Source: Paenibacillus massiliensis 2301065 = DSM 16942 (lineage in GTDB: Bacteria > Bacillota > Bacilli > Paenibacillales > Paenibacillaceae). Taken from it: a DNA stretch of 64,000 nt. Within the stretch, counting starts at the first letter, position 1, and each line of letters begins with the position of its first letter. This document shows, one piece after another, positions 8,450 through 17,915 of the stretch. The DNA is taken from assembly GCF_000377505.1 (NCBI RefSeq), contig NZ_KB898191.1, positions 1-64,000 of the forward strand, written 5' to 3'. The notes under the pieces are model-generated. The model was not told the DNA's origin. It ran no database searches and worked only from the letters and a program-made list of their open reading frames with translations. The translations under genes were made by a program, and so were the position numbers.

Positions 8450-9157
8450 TTACAAGTATTTGCTGATCCTCGTAGGCCCCTCTGCGGTCATGCGGTATTT
8501 CTGCACGGGCCTTCCTACCGTTCCATAGCTGAAATCCATCTCCAGCACCCCCATGTCCTGTAGCTCCGCAAGATACTTGCCGGACGATACACGCGAGATT
8601 CCAGCGCTACAGGCGATCTCCTCGCTAGTGAACCATTCGGAAGTCGTCGCCTCAATGGCTCTCCATACCGCGTGCAGAGTCTGCCGCGTGAAGCCCTTGG
8701 ATAACGGGGTACTTCGGGTCGTATCCTTGGCGATCTTCGTTAGAGAATCCAGTTCAGCTTGGGCGAGCGTATCTGAGCCGGTGAACAGCATCGAACGCTC
8801 GCGATACTGCTCCAACGCCGAACGCAGACGGTTGAACTGGAACGGCTTGATCAGATAATCGACAGCACCACCACGTAGCGCCTGACGGATACTCTCCTTG
8901 TCACTGGCTGCCGAGATGACGATCACGTCGGCTGCCAGTGCCTGACCACGAATATCCGACAATAGCTCCAGCCCACTGTTTCCTTTCATGTAAATATCAA
9001 GCAGGATGAGATCATAAGACCTTGATTCCAGCAGCTCAAGCGCACGCTCGGCGGATTCCGCCCAATCTTCAGCTTGGAAGCCCTCAACCTGCTCCACATA
9101 GAATTTATTCATCTCGGCGACCATCGGGTCGTCCTCTACAATTAGCACTTTAATCAT
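8450..9157 (-). CDS. malR: Response regulator, CitB/DcuR/MalR type
   Basis: This 235-residue protein has a receiver domain (residues 3-120: acidic pair D9/D10, phosphoacceptor D54 in LILLDIYM, conserved Lys in LIKPF), a linker, and a C-terminal helix-turn-helix (FTSEEIACSAGISRVSSGKYL) of the CitT/DcuR class. The start overlaps the sensor kinase stop by four bases (ATGA), so the two are translationally coupled. By homology and gene order it activates maeN in response to extracellular malate. Confidence 0.9.
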   Translation of the reverse strand: MIKVLIVEDDPMVAEMNKFYVEQVEGFQAEDWAESAERALELLESRSYDLILLDIYMKGNSGLELLSDIRGQALAADVIVISAASDKESIRQALRGGAVDYLIKPFQFNRLRSALEQYRERSMLFTGSDTLAQAELDSLTKIAKDTTRSTPLSKGFTRQTLHAVWRAIEATTSEWFTSEEIACSAGISRVSSGKYLAELQDMGVLEMDFSYGTVGRPVQKYRMTAEGPTRISKYL

Positions 9158-10758
9158 GTTTCCCCCTGTCCCCTCGCTTTGTACGGAATCCTGACGTGAA
9201 ATTCCGTTCCTGTTAATCTTGAGCTCTGACAGCTCAATCGACCGCCGAGCTTCTTGACGCTGCGCATCACCAGATACAAGCCAATGCCTCTGTCCTGTCC
9301 CTTCGTCGAGAAGCCTTGCTCATACATCCGCTTGATGATATCCTCCGGGATGCCTGTCCCGTTATCACGGACGGTAACGACGAGCTCCTGATCCCGATGC
9401 ACGAAGCCGACAGCGATCTCCTTGTCTCCTGGGCCACCTTCAGCCTCAAGCGCATTTTCCAGCAGATTACCTACAATAGTCACCAGTTCACGTGAGGTCT
9501 CTTCATCAGCACATTCCGGCAGTACTCCATCGTCCATAATGGTCATCTGAGCTCCCGTCTCACGCGCTCGGCTAAGCTTCCCTAGCAGGAACCCTGCCAT
9601 AACTGAATCCTTGACCTGTCTGACCAGCATTCCCGCCTCAGATTGAAAATGATTCACCGTACCATTAAGATATTCCTCCAGACGATCATAACGGCGCATA
9701 TGTGTGAGCCCGACCATGACATGAAGCTTGTTCATAAATTCATGAGTCTGCGCACGCAAGGCCTCCGCATATAAGGATACACCCGACAGTCGCTCCATGA
9801 GTATATCGATTTCGGTCTTGTCCCGGAAGGTTGCAATAGCGCCCTCAATCCGGCCATGCACGGTGACAGGAACGACATTGACCAGCAAGGTCAGGCCTTC
9901 CTGCTCGATCTCCATATCATTCAAAGCCTGCCCGCTATCCAGTACCTGATCCATTCGTAAGAGTGGGCTGAGCTCACGAGAATTCTGTCCTTCTTCTACT
10001 CTGGCATCACCTACCAGTCGCTTGGCCTCCGCATTAATCAGCGTAACGGTCCCTGCAGAATCAACAGCAATGATCCCTTCCTTGGCGGACTGCAGCATTG
10101 CGCTTCGCTCCTCCAGCAGCTTCGCAATCTCATCAGGCTCCATTCCAAGCATCAGTCGCTTGAGTCTACGAGCCAGCAGTACAGCACCAGAGATCCCAAG
10201 AACAGCAGCAATCAGAAGTCCCAGATACATAATCCAGCGATTATGTGCAACCGCCGAATTGACAGCATCCATCGACAGCCCTACAGCCACAGCTCCAAGC
10301 AGCTCTCCATCTACAATGACGGGGGCAAAGGCCCTAACCGAAGGCCCCATGCTTCCTTTTGCGATAGATATATGCTCCTTACCCTTCAACGCTTCAACCT
10401 CGTCCCCACCCATAAAGTGCTTGCCGATTCGCTCAGGCTCCGGGTGAGACAGTCTGATTCCTTCCGTATTCATGACCACAACAAATTGCACGCCGTTCAG
10501 TACACGAATCTCCTCGGCGAAGGGCTGGATCGCTGCAACATCCCCTTGCCCCGACAGTACCTGCTGGACTGTTGGGGTCCTCGATACTGTACGAGCGATT
10601 GAAATGGCCTTCTCCTCCAGATCCTCCCGAGTTAGCTCGGTAATCTTCATGTTGAACATCACATAGACTGTCAGCAGCACCAGTGCCAACACGGAACAGA
10701 CCATCAGCGTGATCGTTGTCTGCAGACGCAAACGTTGCCTACCATTTCTCACCAGCAC
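9154..10758 (-). CDS. malK: Sensor histidine kinase of the CitA/DcuS/MalK family
   Basis: This kinase of up to 534 residues has TM1 at about 14-35, an extracytoplasmic Cache/PAS ligand domain, TM2 at about 174-195, a cytoplasmic PAS domain (AKEGIIAVDSAGTVTLINAEA), an H-box (THEFMNKLH) and a C-terminal HATPase domain with DNGTGIP and GIGLYL. This is the classic layout for periplasmic C4-dicarboxylate or citrate sensors. GTG at 10758 is given, but GTG at 10752 has better spacing to AAAGGA and may be the true start. It forms an operon with malR. Confidence 0.9.
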   Translation of the reverse strand: MLVRNGRQRLRLQTTITLMVCSVLALVLLTVYVMFNMKITELTREDLEEKAISIARTVSRTPTVQQVLSGQGDVAAIQPFAEEIRVLNGVQFVVVMNTEGIRLSHPEPERIGKHFMGGDEVEALKGKEHISIAKGSMGPSVRAFAPVIVDGELLGAVAVGLSMDAVNSAVAHNRWIMYLGLLIAAVLGISGAVLLARRLKRLMLGMEPDEIAKLLEERSAMLQSAKEGIIAVDSAGTVTLINAEAKRLVGDARVEEGQNSRELSPLLRMDQVLDSGQALNDMEIEQEGLTLLVNVVPVTVHGRIEGAIATFRDKTEIDILMERLSGVSLYAEALRAQTHEFMNKLHVMVGLTHMRRYDRLEEYLNGTVNHFQSEAGMLVRQVKDSVMAGFLLGKLSRARETGAQMTIMDDGVLPECADEETSRELVTIVGNLLENALEAEGGPGDKEIAVGFVHRDQELVVTVRDNGTGIPEDIIKRMYEQGFSTKGQDRGIGLYLVMRSVKKLGGRLSCQSSRLTGTEFHVRIPYKARGQGET

Positions 10759-10824
10759 TCATCCTTTGGTCATTACGATCTCTTTCATCTTCCATCCTTA
10801 GCTTATAATGTAAGCATTGACTGT

Positions 10825-10843
10825 GCAATATTTATCATATTGC
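10825..10843. promoter_or_regulatory. Inverted repeat upstream of malK
   Basis: GCAATAT and ATATTGC form a perfect 7-bp inverted repeat around a 5-base spacer about 70-90 bases upstream of the malK start. A weak cre-like match (TGTAAGCATTGACT, 12 of 14) lies next to it at about 10810-10823. Function is inferred from symmetry only. Confidence 0.4.
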
Positions 10844-10880
10844 TCACATGGTGAGGACACCTGTTCGCTCACACTCATCC

Positions 10881-10916
10881 AGAAAAAAACCTTGCAGGAG
10901 CAACCCCTGCAAGGTT
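10881..10916 (-). terminator. Terminator of the Gfo/Idh-ThuA operon
   Basis: An 11-bp perfect stem AACCTTGCAGG/CCTGCAAGGTT with a 7-base loop is followed on the minus strand by TTTTTC. It lies just beyond the stop of the last gene of the operon at 10938. Confidence 0.92.
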
Positions 10917-10937
10917 AGTACATTGCCTATGCTCTAT

Positions 10938-12080
10938 TTAATCCAGCGTGTACAGCTCTTGTTCCAGAGGCAGCGGTGCTGGCCGTGTACAGCTGCTCTC
11001 CATCTCGTAAAAGGCCTGGCGATCCGAGGAATAATGGCAGGCCCACATCGCCTCCAGCACATGGTATGCCAGCTCGCCGCTGGCCCGATGCGGACGTTTA
11101 TTCAGCCATGCAGCAGCCAGATCAGCCGGACCGATACCACGCGTATTCTCTGTGTACCCCTCTACTAGTGGTACCTCGCTCCATTCTCGTTCACCCCGTC
11201 TGCGATAACGGACAGGCCCGCCGAATGTATTCGGGTCCGGCACCTCCAGTGATCCTTCTGTACCATAGATCTCCATACGCGGCAGTGAGCTGCCTCCGAA
11301 GATGTCGAAGCTCGTAATCATGGTGCCGATGGCCCCCGACTCGAATTGCAGTAGCCCCGTTACATGTGTCGGGATCTCCACCGGAATCTTTTGCCCGCGC
11401 TTCTTCTCGCTGGTAATCGTCCGTTCTTCCAGAGCTGCGCCAGTCATTCCGGCAATACTCCGAATCGGGCCTAGCAGCTGCACCAGCGCCGTCAGATAAT
11501 ATGGACCCATGTCGAACATCGGCCCGCCGCCTGCCGCATAATAGAATTCCGGGTCTGGATGCCAGCCCTCGTGGCCACCTGACATCATGAAGGCCGTGGC
11601 ACCCACAGGACGCCCGATTGCACCGCTCTCAATCAGACGCAGCGCCGTCTGAATGCCTGCTCCCATGAACGTTTCTGGAGCACAGCCGACGAGAAGACCA
11701 CGCGAACGAGCCAGGTCCAGTACTTGACGTCCTTCCTCCAACGACACGGCTAGCGGCTTCTCCACATAGACATGCTTCCCGGCCTCCAATGCCTTGAGAT
11801 TAATCTCGGCATGCACGGCAGGAATGGTCAGATTAATGATCAGGTCGATCTCGGGGTCCGCCAGTAACTCGTCTGGGGAGTAGACCTTAGCAATGCCATA
11901 ACGCTCCGCTTGCTCCCTGGCTCGCTGCAGATCAAGGTCTGCACAAGCCGTCAGCTCCATAGAGCTGAACTTATTGCCATTTTCCATGTATATGCCACTG
12001 ATCTTGCCGCAGCCGATAATGCCAGCTCTCAGCTTGCTTCTGTTACTATCATTACTTCTGCTACTTGCTTCGCTTCCCAT
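10938..12080 (-). CDS. Gfo/Idh/MocA-family NAD(P)-dependent oxidoreductase
   Basis: This 380-residue protein has an N-terminal Rossmann fold (AGIIGCGKISG, about residues 19-29), the EKP motif (VYVEKPLAV) that contributes the family's catalytic lysine, and the C-terminal alpha/beta domain. Residues 1-17 are a Ser/Asn-rich tail before the fold. GGAGGA precedes the ATG. It is the last gene of a three-gene operon with a ThuA-like protein and a second Gfo/Idh enzyme, an arrangement linked to oxidation of sugars or inositols via keto intermediates. The substrate cannot be deduced. Confidence 0.88.
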   Translation of the reverse strand: MGSEASSRSNDSNRSKLRAGIIGCGKISGIYMENGNKFSSMELTACADLDLQRAREQAERYGIAKVYSPDELLADPEIDLIINLTIPAVHAEINLKALEAGKHVYVEKPLAVSLEEGRQVLDLARSRGLLVGCAPETFMGAGIQTALRLIESGAIGRPVGATAFMMSGGHEGWHPDPEFYYAAGGGPMFDMGPYYLTALVQLLGPIRSIAGMTGAALEERTITSEKKRGQKIPVEIPTHVTGLLQFESGAIGTMITSFDIFGGSSLPRMEIYGTEGSLEVPDPNTFGGPVRYRRRGEREWSEVPLVEGYTENTRGIGPADLAAAWLNKRPHRASGELAYHVLEAMWACHYSSDRQAFYEMESSCTRPAPLPLEQELYTLD

Positions 12081-12102
12081 AGCCCAGCACTCCTCCGCCT
12101 CG

Positions 12103-12837
12103 TTATTGGCTATCTCCCATGCCTGTATATGCGCCTGAAGCAGAGGCTCCGGACGACTTGCCTGCCTGTTGAGTCAGCCCCTTGCCCTCGGCTGCCCACA
12201 GGAAGCCGCGCCGCATTAGTTCCTTGACCTGTGCAATCTCCACGATATCCGCATGATGCCCCAGGGAATTGTAATAGACACGCCCGACACCCCAGCGCTT
12301 CGTCCAGGCGACAGGCATATCAACAGCCTTGTTCAGCCGGTGTGGTCCGTCCACCACGGGGAATCGTGTCGTAGCCAGCACCTCGACCGCAGGGTCCACA
12401 TGCAGGTAGTAGTGCTCTGACTGTACAGTGAAGTCCTGTAATCCCGTCACCAGGGGACTTGAGCTCTGCTTGATCTCCACCGTGTAGAGCACGCCGTCAT
12501 TTCCCGGATGAGCAACCCATTGCCCACCTGTCATGAACTGCCAATCTACATTTTTGCGAAATGCATCGCACATCCCACCATGGCAGCCTGCAAGTCCCGT
12601 ACCGTGCTGCACGGCTGCAGACACGTTGTTCACTAGCTCCTGCTCAATCTCACCCATCGTCCAGACCGGTACGATTAGATCCAATCCCAGCAGCTTCTCT
12701 GCATCTGCAAAAGCCTCAAGCGTATTAGACACCTCAACCTCGAATTGCTCCTTACGCAGCATGCGGGCAAATATATTGGCCACCTTCTCCGGTTCGTGTC
12801 CGTCCCAGCCTCCCCACACAATGAGCGCTTTCTTCAT
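12103..12837 (-). CDS. ThuA-domain protein
   Basis: This 244-residue protein of the ThuA superfamily has a class I glutamine amidotransferase-like fold. Visible features are MKKALIVWGGWDGHEP at the N terminus, GLAGCHGGMCDAF in the nucleophile-elbow position and the final RVYYNSLGHH. ThuA proteins accompany Gfo/Idh/MocA dehydrogenases in disaccharide keto-sugar metabolism, as here on both sides. The C-terminal 25 residues are Gly/Ser/Ala-rich and probably disordered. GGGAGG precedes the ATG. Confidence 0.87.
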   Translation of the reverse strand: MKKALIVWGGWDGHEPEKVANIFARMLRKEQFEVEVSNTLEAFADAEKLLGLDLIVPVWTMGEIEQELVNNVSAAVQHGTGLAGCHGGMCDAFRKNVDWQFMTGGQWVAHPGNDGVLYTVEIKQSSSPLVTGLQDFTVQSEHYYLHVDPAVEVLATTRFPVVDGPHRLNKAVDMPVAWTKRWGVGRVYYNSLGHHADIVEIAQVKELMRRGFLWAAEGKGLTQQAGKSSGASASGAYTGMGDSQ

Positions 12838-13036
12838 GAAGACCGCCTCCCTTGATCAATTCAGTTCCTCGCCTCATGGGTAGCAGCAGCTTCTGCCGCT
12901 TGCCATGGGCATCCAAGATTACAACGACAGTAGACTCCTTGCGCACCCCACCCTGCATTCAGCATCGGGGCTGCTTCATTATCTAATACGTGTGATGATA
13001 TGGAATGATGAGTAGGTGTGAATGATCAAGCTTCAA

Positions 13037-14203
13037 TTACATATCAGCAATGCGTACCCAGCGCTTCTCCGCAACCGACTTCTCGACCGCCTCCAGCACA
13101 GCCTGACACTTCACACCGTCCCGGAAGTTCGGCTCAGGCTGGCGCCCTTCGCGAATCGCTGAAGTCAGCTCCAGCATTTCATGAATGAAGGTATGCTCGA
13201 ACCCGATCGTATGGCCTGGGGGCCACCAGCTACTGGCATACTCATGCGCAGGGTCCGTCGCCAGTACCCGCCGGAAGCCTTGTACATCCTCGTCATCCGA
13301 GGTAAAGTATACCTCCAGCTCATTCATCCGTTCAAAGTCAAATCGCACACTGCCGAGGCTCCCATTAATCTCGAACGCATTCGTTGATCGGTGTCCTGCG
13401 GCAAAGCGAGTCGCCTCGAAGCTACCGATGACACCGTTTTCAAATCGAGCCATGAATAATGTCGCATCATCGACTGTGACGGGCCCGCGAGGGGCGTCCT
13501 TGCTCTGTCCAGCCTTAGCACTCAAGCCTGTCATCTCGCTAGCAAGCGGTCTTTCCTTCACGAAGGTCTCACTCATGCCTACGACCTCCTCAATATCCCC
13601 GACAAGATCATGGGCCAGATCAATCAGGTGTGCTCCGAGATCACCGAGCGAGCCTGAGCCAGCTACATCCTTCTGTAACCGCCACACCAGCGGGAACTCC
13701 GGGTCCAGAATCCAGTCCTGCAGGAACCAGGCCCGAAAATGATACAGCTTGCCGAGTCTTCCACTCTGTACCAGCTTCTTGGCCAGCTTGACGGCAGGTG
13801 AGAACCGATAGTTGAACCCCACCATGTGCTTGACGCCTGCTTGCTCGGCTGCCTCCAGCATTTCCCGCGAATCCGCCAGATTCAGCGCAAGTGGCTTCTC
13901 ACAGAAGATATGCTTGCCAGCCTTCGCCGCAGCCAGTGCAATCTCCTTGTGTGCGTCACTGGGGGCGTTGATGTCAATGACATCAATGTCATCCCGAGCA
14001 ACCAGCTCTCTCCAATCGGTCACACTCTCGTCCCAGCCCAACTGACCTGCTGCCTGCTGCACAGCCATTGCATCCCTTCCGCAAATGACGGACATCCGTG
14101 GATATAAGGCCTCCGGGAAAAACATTGGCAGACTGCGATAAGCGTTGCTGTGCGCCTTTCCCATGAATTTGTACCCGATCATGCCGATTCTTAGTTGTTG
14201 CAT
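13037..14203 (-). CDS. Gfo/Idh/MocA-family oxidoreductase (first gene of operon)
   Basis: This 388-residue protein has a Rossmann motif (IGMIGYKFMGKAH) and a FCEKPLAL catalytic motif. ATG at 14203 (MQQLRIGMIG) is chosen because AAGGAGG lies 6 bases upstream; the in-frame ATG at 14221 has no such site. YKFMGKAH is characteristic of the group often annotated as inositol 2-dehydrogenase-like. It is about 30 percent similar in style to the gene at 10938 by eye, so the two are paralogues with distinct roles. A promoter is visible at 14359-14387. Confidence 0.88.
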   Translation of the reverse strand: MQQLRIGMIGYKFMGKAHSNAYRSLPMFFPEALYPRMSVICGRDAMAVQQAAGQLGWDESVTDWRELVARDDIDVIDINAPSDAHKEIALAAAKAGKHIFCEKPLALNLADSREMLEAAEQAGVKHMVGFNYRFSPAVKLAKKLVQSGRLGKLYHFRAWFLQDWILDPEFPLVWRLQKDVAGSGSLGDLGAHLIDLAHDLVGDIEEVVGMSETFVKERPLASEMTGLSAKAGQSKDAPRGPVTVDDATLFMARFENGVIGSFEATRFAAGHRSTNAFEINGSLGSVRFDFERMNELEVYFTSDDEDVQGFRRVLATDPAHEYASSWWPPGHTIGFEHTFIHEMLELTSAIREGRQPEPNFRDGVKCQAVLEAVEKSVAEKRWVRIADM

Positions 14204-14533
14204 AAGCAACCTCCTTGTCATCTGTGTATGATCTGCATAACTTGAGATGGTAGTTCGAACTTGATGCCGGCTCTGCTCCCTTGATGCACTCGATCTTCAA
14301 GAACCTTATTACGCAGGAAGCATTATTATGGAAAATAAGACCTAATACAAACAATGTAAGTATATTCAAAAATCTCCTGATATACAAACGTTCTATAGCA
14401 CGAAAAAACGGAGCGGGCCTCCTAGCCTACTCCTCATACGGGGAATGTCTCCCGAATGCTTCAGTTATCACCAACGCTGTATCCCACAGATGAATGATCT
14501 GATTGTCGAGAGCGCCTTCAAAAAAAGAAAGGC
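14204..14533. other. Intergenic region with the operon promoter
   Basis: No gene was seen. The region holds the minus-strand promoter listed separately and AT-rich sequence; GC-rich imperfect inverted repeats near 14410-14440 may form weak hairpins. Confidence 0.4.
14359..14387 (-). promoter_or_regulatory. Promoter of the Gfo/Idh-ThuA operon
   Basis: On the minus strand TTGTAT (14387-14382) and TATACT (14364-14359) are separated by 17 bases. This is a fair sigma-A promoter about 155 bases upstream of the first gene. Confidence 0.6.
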
Positions 14534-14842
14534 CTAGCACTCATGATCCGTGCCCCTCGTTCCTTCCGTCCACTTACGCTTCAGTAACCATAGGCCATGA
14601 AGGATGGCATAGATAATCATGACATTCAGGAAATAACTGAGCAAATTAATACTCAAATTATGAATAAACCATTCGCTATCACTGGGGCGCAGCCGATATT
14701 CCGTCAAAAAGGTGAAGGGAAATCCGAATTCCGCACGAGCGGCCCCCTCTCTAGGAATTTTACCTGGGAACACAAATACAGTCAGCAGCGCGATCCACAC
14801 CGACAGGTGAAATATTCTGGTATTCAACACCCCTGCTGGCAT
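14534..14842 (-). CDS. Small membrane protein, unknown
   Basis: This 102-residue protein has hydrophobic segments at about residues 10-27 (VWIALLTVFVFPG) and 62-86 (LLSYFLNVMIIYAILHGLWLL), and a basic and acidic C terminus. ATG at 14842 is preferred because AGGAGG lies 7 bases upstream; the longer reading frame lacks a site. The topology suggests two helices around an external loop. No family was recognised. Confidence 0.65.
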   Translation of the reverse strand: MPAGVLNTRIFHLSVWIALLTVFVFPGKIPREGAARAEFGFPFTFLTEYRLRPSDSEWFIHNLSINLLSYFLNVMIIYAILHGLWLLKRKWTEGTRGTDHEC

Positions 14843-15013
14843 TCGGCAGCCTCCTCTCTGCAATCTCTTGGCCTCATTCCAGTGTCAGGTCCAGCAATCT
14901 TTCCCATCGTAGCATGATTTGGTATAGTCTAGAACCTTCCTTTTTTGTCATAGCTCGCCCCAGATTAGCTTGTGTAAACAAGCTACTGCTGTATCATTTA
15001 CTTCTATTAACAG

Positions 15014-15727
15014 CTACTCCGAGGCACGCTCTCCCCCGTGCTCCACCACCATGCTCGTTATGTTCGAGAGCAGCTCTCCCGGGAGCGCATAGCTTACAGC
15101 TACCTCACGCCCGTAGGCATAGTTGAATCTGACATAGCCCCCTATAGCGCGGTAGAAGAGCTTGCAGGTGTATTCATTTTCCACACACAGCTCTGGTGCA
15201 AAGGTAGCTCTCAGTGTCTCGGCCAAGCTCTTCAAGGACCCCTTATCTGCATCCATCAGATAGAACTCATGCTGGCCCTGCTCCTGCCAAGGCTCATAGT
15301 ACCGCTCCGGGTCAGCCTGTGGATAGAACGCTTCGAGCCAGTGATCCATGGACTGGGTGAAATCTCCCTCCATTACAGACAGCACACAGATCTCATCCGC
15401 ATGACGAGGGAACCACAGCAGCCCTTCCACATGGCGACTCACAGCAATGAAGTCACCATCAATCGTACTGGCCAGCACACAGCAGTCCCGAATCTGCTCA
15501 CGAGTGATCGGCCCCTCCGCAGGATGCTCCCACAGCTCATAATCCGCGAATTCTCGCAGTCTGTCCTCATCCGGTAGCTCCACCTGAAGCAGCCCGCGAT
15601 AGGTACCTGGACCGAAGGTCTGTATAAATTGGCTATACGAGTCAGGCAGTCTCAGTCCCTGCTCCGCTTCCCATGCTTGCAGCCACTCTTGGGACACGGC
15701 TTGTGTGATGTCTGATGCGATGTACAT
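15014..15727 (-). CDS. SMI1/KNR4 (SUKH) family protein
   Basis: This 237-residue protein has the SUKH signature in its first 130 residues: Glu-rich helix, LRLPDSYSQFIQTFGPGTYRGLL, then LWFPRHADEICVLS. Bacterial SUKH proteins are often immunity proteins against polymorphic toxins or house-keeping orphans. No toxin gene adjoins it here. AAGGGAG precedes ATG. It is divergent from the phosphodiester glycosidase gene, and the 91-base gap must hold both promoters. Confidence 0.75.
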   Translation of the reverse strand: MYIASDITQAVSQEWLQAWEAEQGLRLPDSYSQFIQTFGPGTYRGLLQVELPDEDRLREFADYELWEHPAEGPITREQIRDCCVLASTIDGDFIAVSRHVEGLLWFPRHADEICVLSVMEGDFTQSMDHWLEAFYPQADPERYYEPWQEQGQHEFYLMDADKGSLKSLAETLRATFAPELCVENEYTCKLFYRAIGGYVRFNYAYGREVAVSYALPGELLSNITSMVVEHGGERASE

Positions 15728-15818
15728 ATGAATCTCTCCCTTTCGCTAACATTCAATTCTGGTCACTCTTACCCGATATTAAATAGAGATCTTTACTACA
15801 TAAAAGGGGACTTTTGGA

Positions 15819-17150
15819 ATGATGCAGCACTTTTTGAAGCAACGCAAGCGACTAGAACGACTAAAACACCTGGGAATATTCCAGCACTCGAAGCCTTCCC
15901 TACACCTGAACAAATCAGCGGAGCCTGCCCAAGTGGAGGGACCATGGCCACAGCTGGATGCCACAACAACTCAGAATGGGCCAATACGAAAAACAAGCCG
16001 CCTAGCCCTCTCACTACCCTTACGCATACTGACCGCTACCGTACTTGTACTAAGCTTGGCAGCCACTCCACTTTACGCAGCCGCCCCACCCAAAATGGTT
16101 GTCATTATGGATGATATGAACCGCTCCTACCTTCCGATTCGGCTCTTGAACGGGTTCGATGGAATGAGTATGAGCTACGATGCTTCCAGTAAGCAGATCC
16201 ATATCACCAAGGGAGACAAAGAAATAATCCTTACGACAGGAAGTAAGACAGCCCTAGTGAATCAGGAGCGTGTAGAGCTGCCAAGTGCCCCGTTCACCGA
16301 GCAGGGGAACACATACGTACCTATACAGCTCATGAAGGAGCAGCTAGGACTTGCTATTACGTGGAATCAGGATGCTTCCTCTGTCCGCATTCAATCCGGC
16401 GAGCACAAGACTACGCTGCCGTTCATCAAAGGTACGAGTGCGCTGTCTTCCTCCAAGCCTGTCGAGAGCTCCGCACGAACCTTCAAGGTTGGCTCACGCA
16501 GCTTCTCGACTCAGATCGTCACGGTATCACTGCTCCATCCGAAGGTTCAGCTCGATGTAGCTCTGGCAGGGAATACGGTCGGCAAGGTACAGGACCTCAA
16601 GCAGATTGCCAAAGCTAATCAAGCTGTGGTAGCAATTAACGGTACCTTTTTCGATGCCTACACCACTAGCTCCTTCAAGACCCCGTACGGCTATATTGTT
16701 AGCGGTGGCGAGGTGCTGAAGGCAAGCTCCGGAGACCGAAGAACGATCTTCATGTACGATAAGAACCACTTGGCTGAGCTGATTCCTGGTCTGGAATTGG
16801 GCGAGCGCTTCAAGCAAGGAACCATGGAAGGCGCCCTGCAGGCGGGCCCCCGTCTTGTAACCAATGGTAAAGTATCCATTGATGTCACGAAAGAGGGCTT
16901 CAAGGACCCGAAAATACTGACAGGCGGTGGAGCCAGAAGCGCGCTGGGTATTACCAAGGATCACAAGCTTATTCTGTTGACAACCGGGGGAGCCACTATT
17001 CCGCAGCTCGCAGAGATTATGAAGCAAGCGGGTGCTTACCAAGCGATGAACCTGGATGGCGGAGCATCCAGTGGCCTGTATTACAACGGTAAGTACCTCA
17101 CGACACCAGGTCGTCAGATTAGCAACGCGATCATTGTGACTACCAACTAG
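15819..17150 (+). CDS. Exported phosphodiester glycosidase (NAGPA domain) with copper amine oxidase-like N domain
   Basis: This 443-residue protein starts with about 65 polar, basic residues, then a hydrophobic segment (about 66-88, ending PLYAAAPP) that is a signal anchor or signal peptide. Next comes a copper amine oxidase N-like cell-wall domain (about 92-180), then a NAGPA domain with VVAINGTFFDAY, GGARSALGI and MNLDGGASSGLYYNG. NAGPA-type enzymes hydrolyse sugar-phosphodiester bonds, so a role in wall teichoic acid or exopolysaccharide turnover is inferred. AAGGGG lies 9 bases before ATG. The long N-terminal extension before the signal is unusual. Confidence 0.82.
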   Translation: MMQHFLKQRKRLERLKHLGIFQHSKPSLHLNKSAEPAQVEGPWPQLDATTTQNGPIRKTSRLALSLPLRILTATVLVLSLAATPLYAAAPPKMVVIMDDMNRSYLPIRLLNGFDGMSMSYDASSKQIHITKGDKEIILTTGSKTALVNQERVELPSAPFTEQGNTYVPIQLMKEQLGLAITWNQDASSVRIQSGEHKTTLPFIKGTSALSSSKPVESSARTFKVGSRSFSTQIVTVSLLHPKVQLDVALAGNTVGKVQDLKQIAKANQAVVAINGTFFDAYTTSSFKTPYGYIVSGGEVLKASSGDRRTIFMYDKNHLAELIPGLELGERFKQGTMEGALQAGPRLVTNGKVSIDVTKEGFKDPKILTGGGARSALGITKDHKLILLTTGGATIPQLAEIMKQAGAYQAMNLDGGASSGLYYNGKYLTTPGRQISNAIIVTTN

Positions 17151-17477
17151 TTGTGACTATAAACTAATGTAGCTATTAACTAATTGTAATCATCAATTAG
17201 ATCGTGAAGGAGCCACATCATGAGACACAGCACAAGCTCCTACATTAATAAGGGTAGTTCGAAATAAAGTAGCAGTATGGACAGTAACAGGAAAGGATGC
17301 ACCAGGACAGTATACGCGACTAATATAGCGTAGATCGTAACAGAGCCGCTCATATTGACCACGAGCGGCTCTGTTACTTATGTTCACATTTTACTCAAGC
17401 CTATAGGCTGCTATGCTGACTTTCACCCTAGTTCCAGTCTACCCTCTTCATTTCCTGACTTTTCAAATTCGAGCCGT
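17151..17477. other. Convergent intergenic region
   Basis: The region between the phosphodiester glycosidase and Nudix genes holds degenerate ctaattg/taactaat repeats (17150-17205) and one strong hairpin (separate entry). No gene was seen. Confidence 0.5.
17337..17377. terminator. Strong hairpin, probable bidirectional terminator
   Basis: A perfect 15-bp stem GTAACAGAGCCGCTC/GAGCGGCTCTGTTAC with an 11-base loop lies between two convergent genes. The plus-strand tail is only moderately T-rich, so termination efficiency is uncertain, but position and stability support the call. Confidence 0.75.
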
Positions 17478-17915
17478 CTAGCTCCAGCCTACGCTTTCGA
17501 ACCACAACTGCTCATGATTCTTGAGCAGAGCATTACGAATGTACGGAACCGTGTTCTCCGGCAGCTCGCTCAGTCGGAACCAGCGTAGCTCCCCACACTT
17601 ATGCGGCTCGCAGTTCACAATCTCTCCACTCCAGCTGTGGGCAATCAGGTAAAAGTCGATCCACTCACTGCGTGTGTTTTTACGATGGTAAACGCCCACA
17701 AGCTCTAGCTCCTCTGGTTCTATATGTACACCTGCTTCTTCTCTAGCCTCCCGAATGGCAGCGGTCTTGACCTCTTCACCACCGTCAATCCGGCCTGCTA
17801 CCACACTCCAGCTTCCATCTGCGAAGCCAGTATTTTGTCTTAACAATAACAATACTTCATCAGGCGCACGGTAGAACAAGATATGAACTGCGCCGTAAAA
17901 TACAGGTTCTCTCAT
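17478..17915 (-). CDS. Nudix hydrolase
   Basis: This 145-residue protein has a complete Nudix box: GRIDGGEE, then REAREEAGV, matching G-x5-E-x7-REUxEExGU. Such enzymes hydrolyse nucleoside diphosphates linked to another moiety. ATG at 17915 overlaps the stop of the upstream DUF523 gene by four bases (ATGA), indicating translational coupling. The substrate is unknown; residues after the box (SEWIDFYLIAHSW) are typical of small general Nudix proteins. Confidence 0.9.
   Translation of the reverse strand: MREPVFYGAVHILFYRAPDEVLLLLRQNTGFADGSWSVVAGRIDGGEEVKTAAIREAREEAGVHIEPEELELVGVYHRKNTRSEWIDFYLIAHSWSGEIVNCEPHKCGELRWFRLSELPENTVPYIRNALLKNHEQLWFESVGWS

Noticed and set aside
15014-15727. SUKH gene as immunity partner of an adjacent toxin
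   Set aside because: Neighbouring genes show no toxin domain; the phosphodiester glycosidase is divergent and of a different kind.
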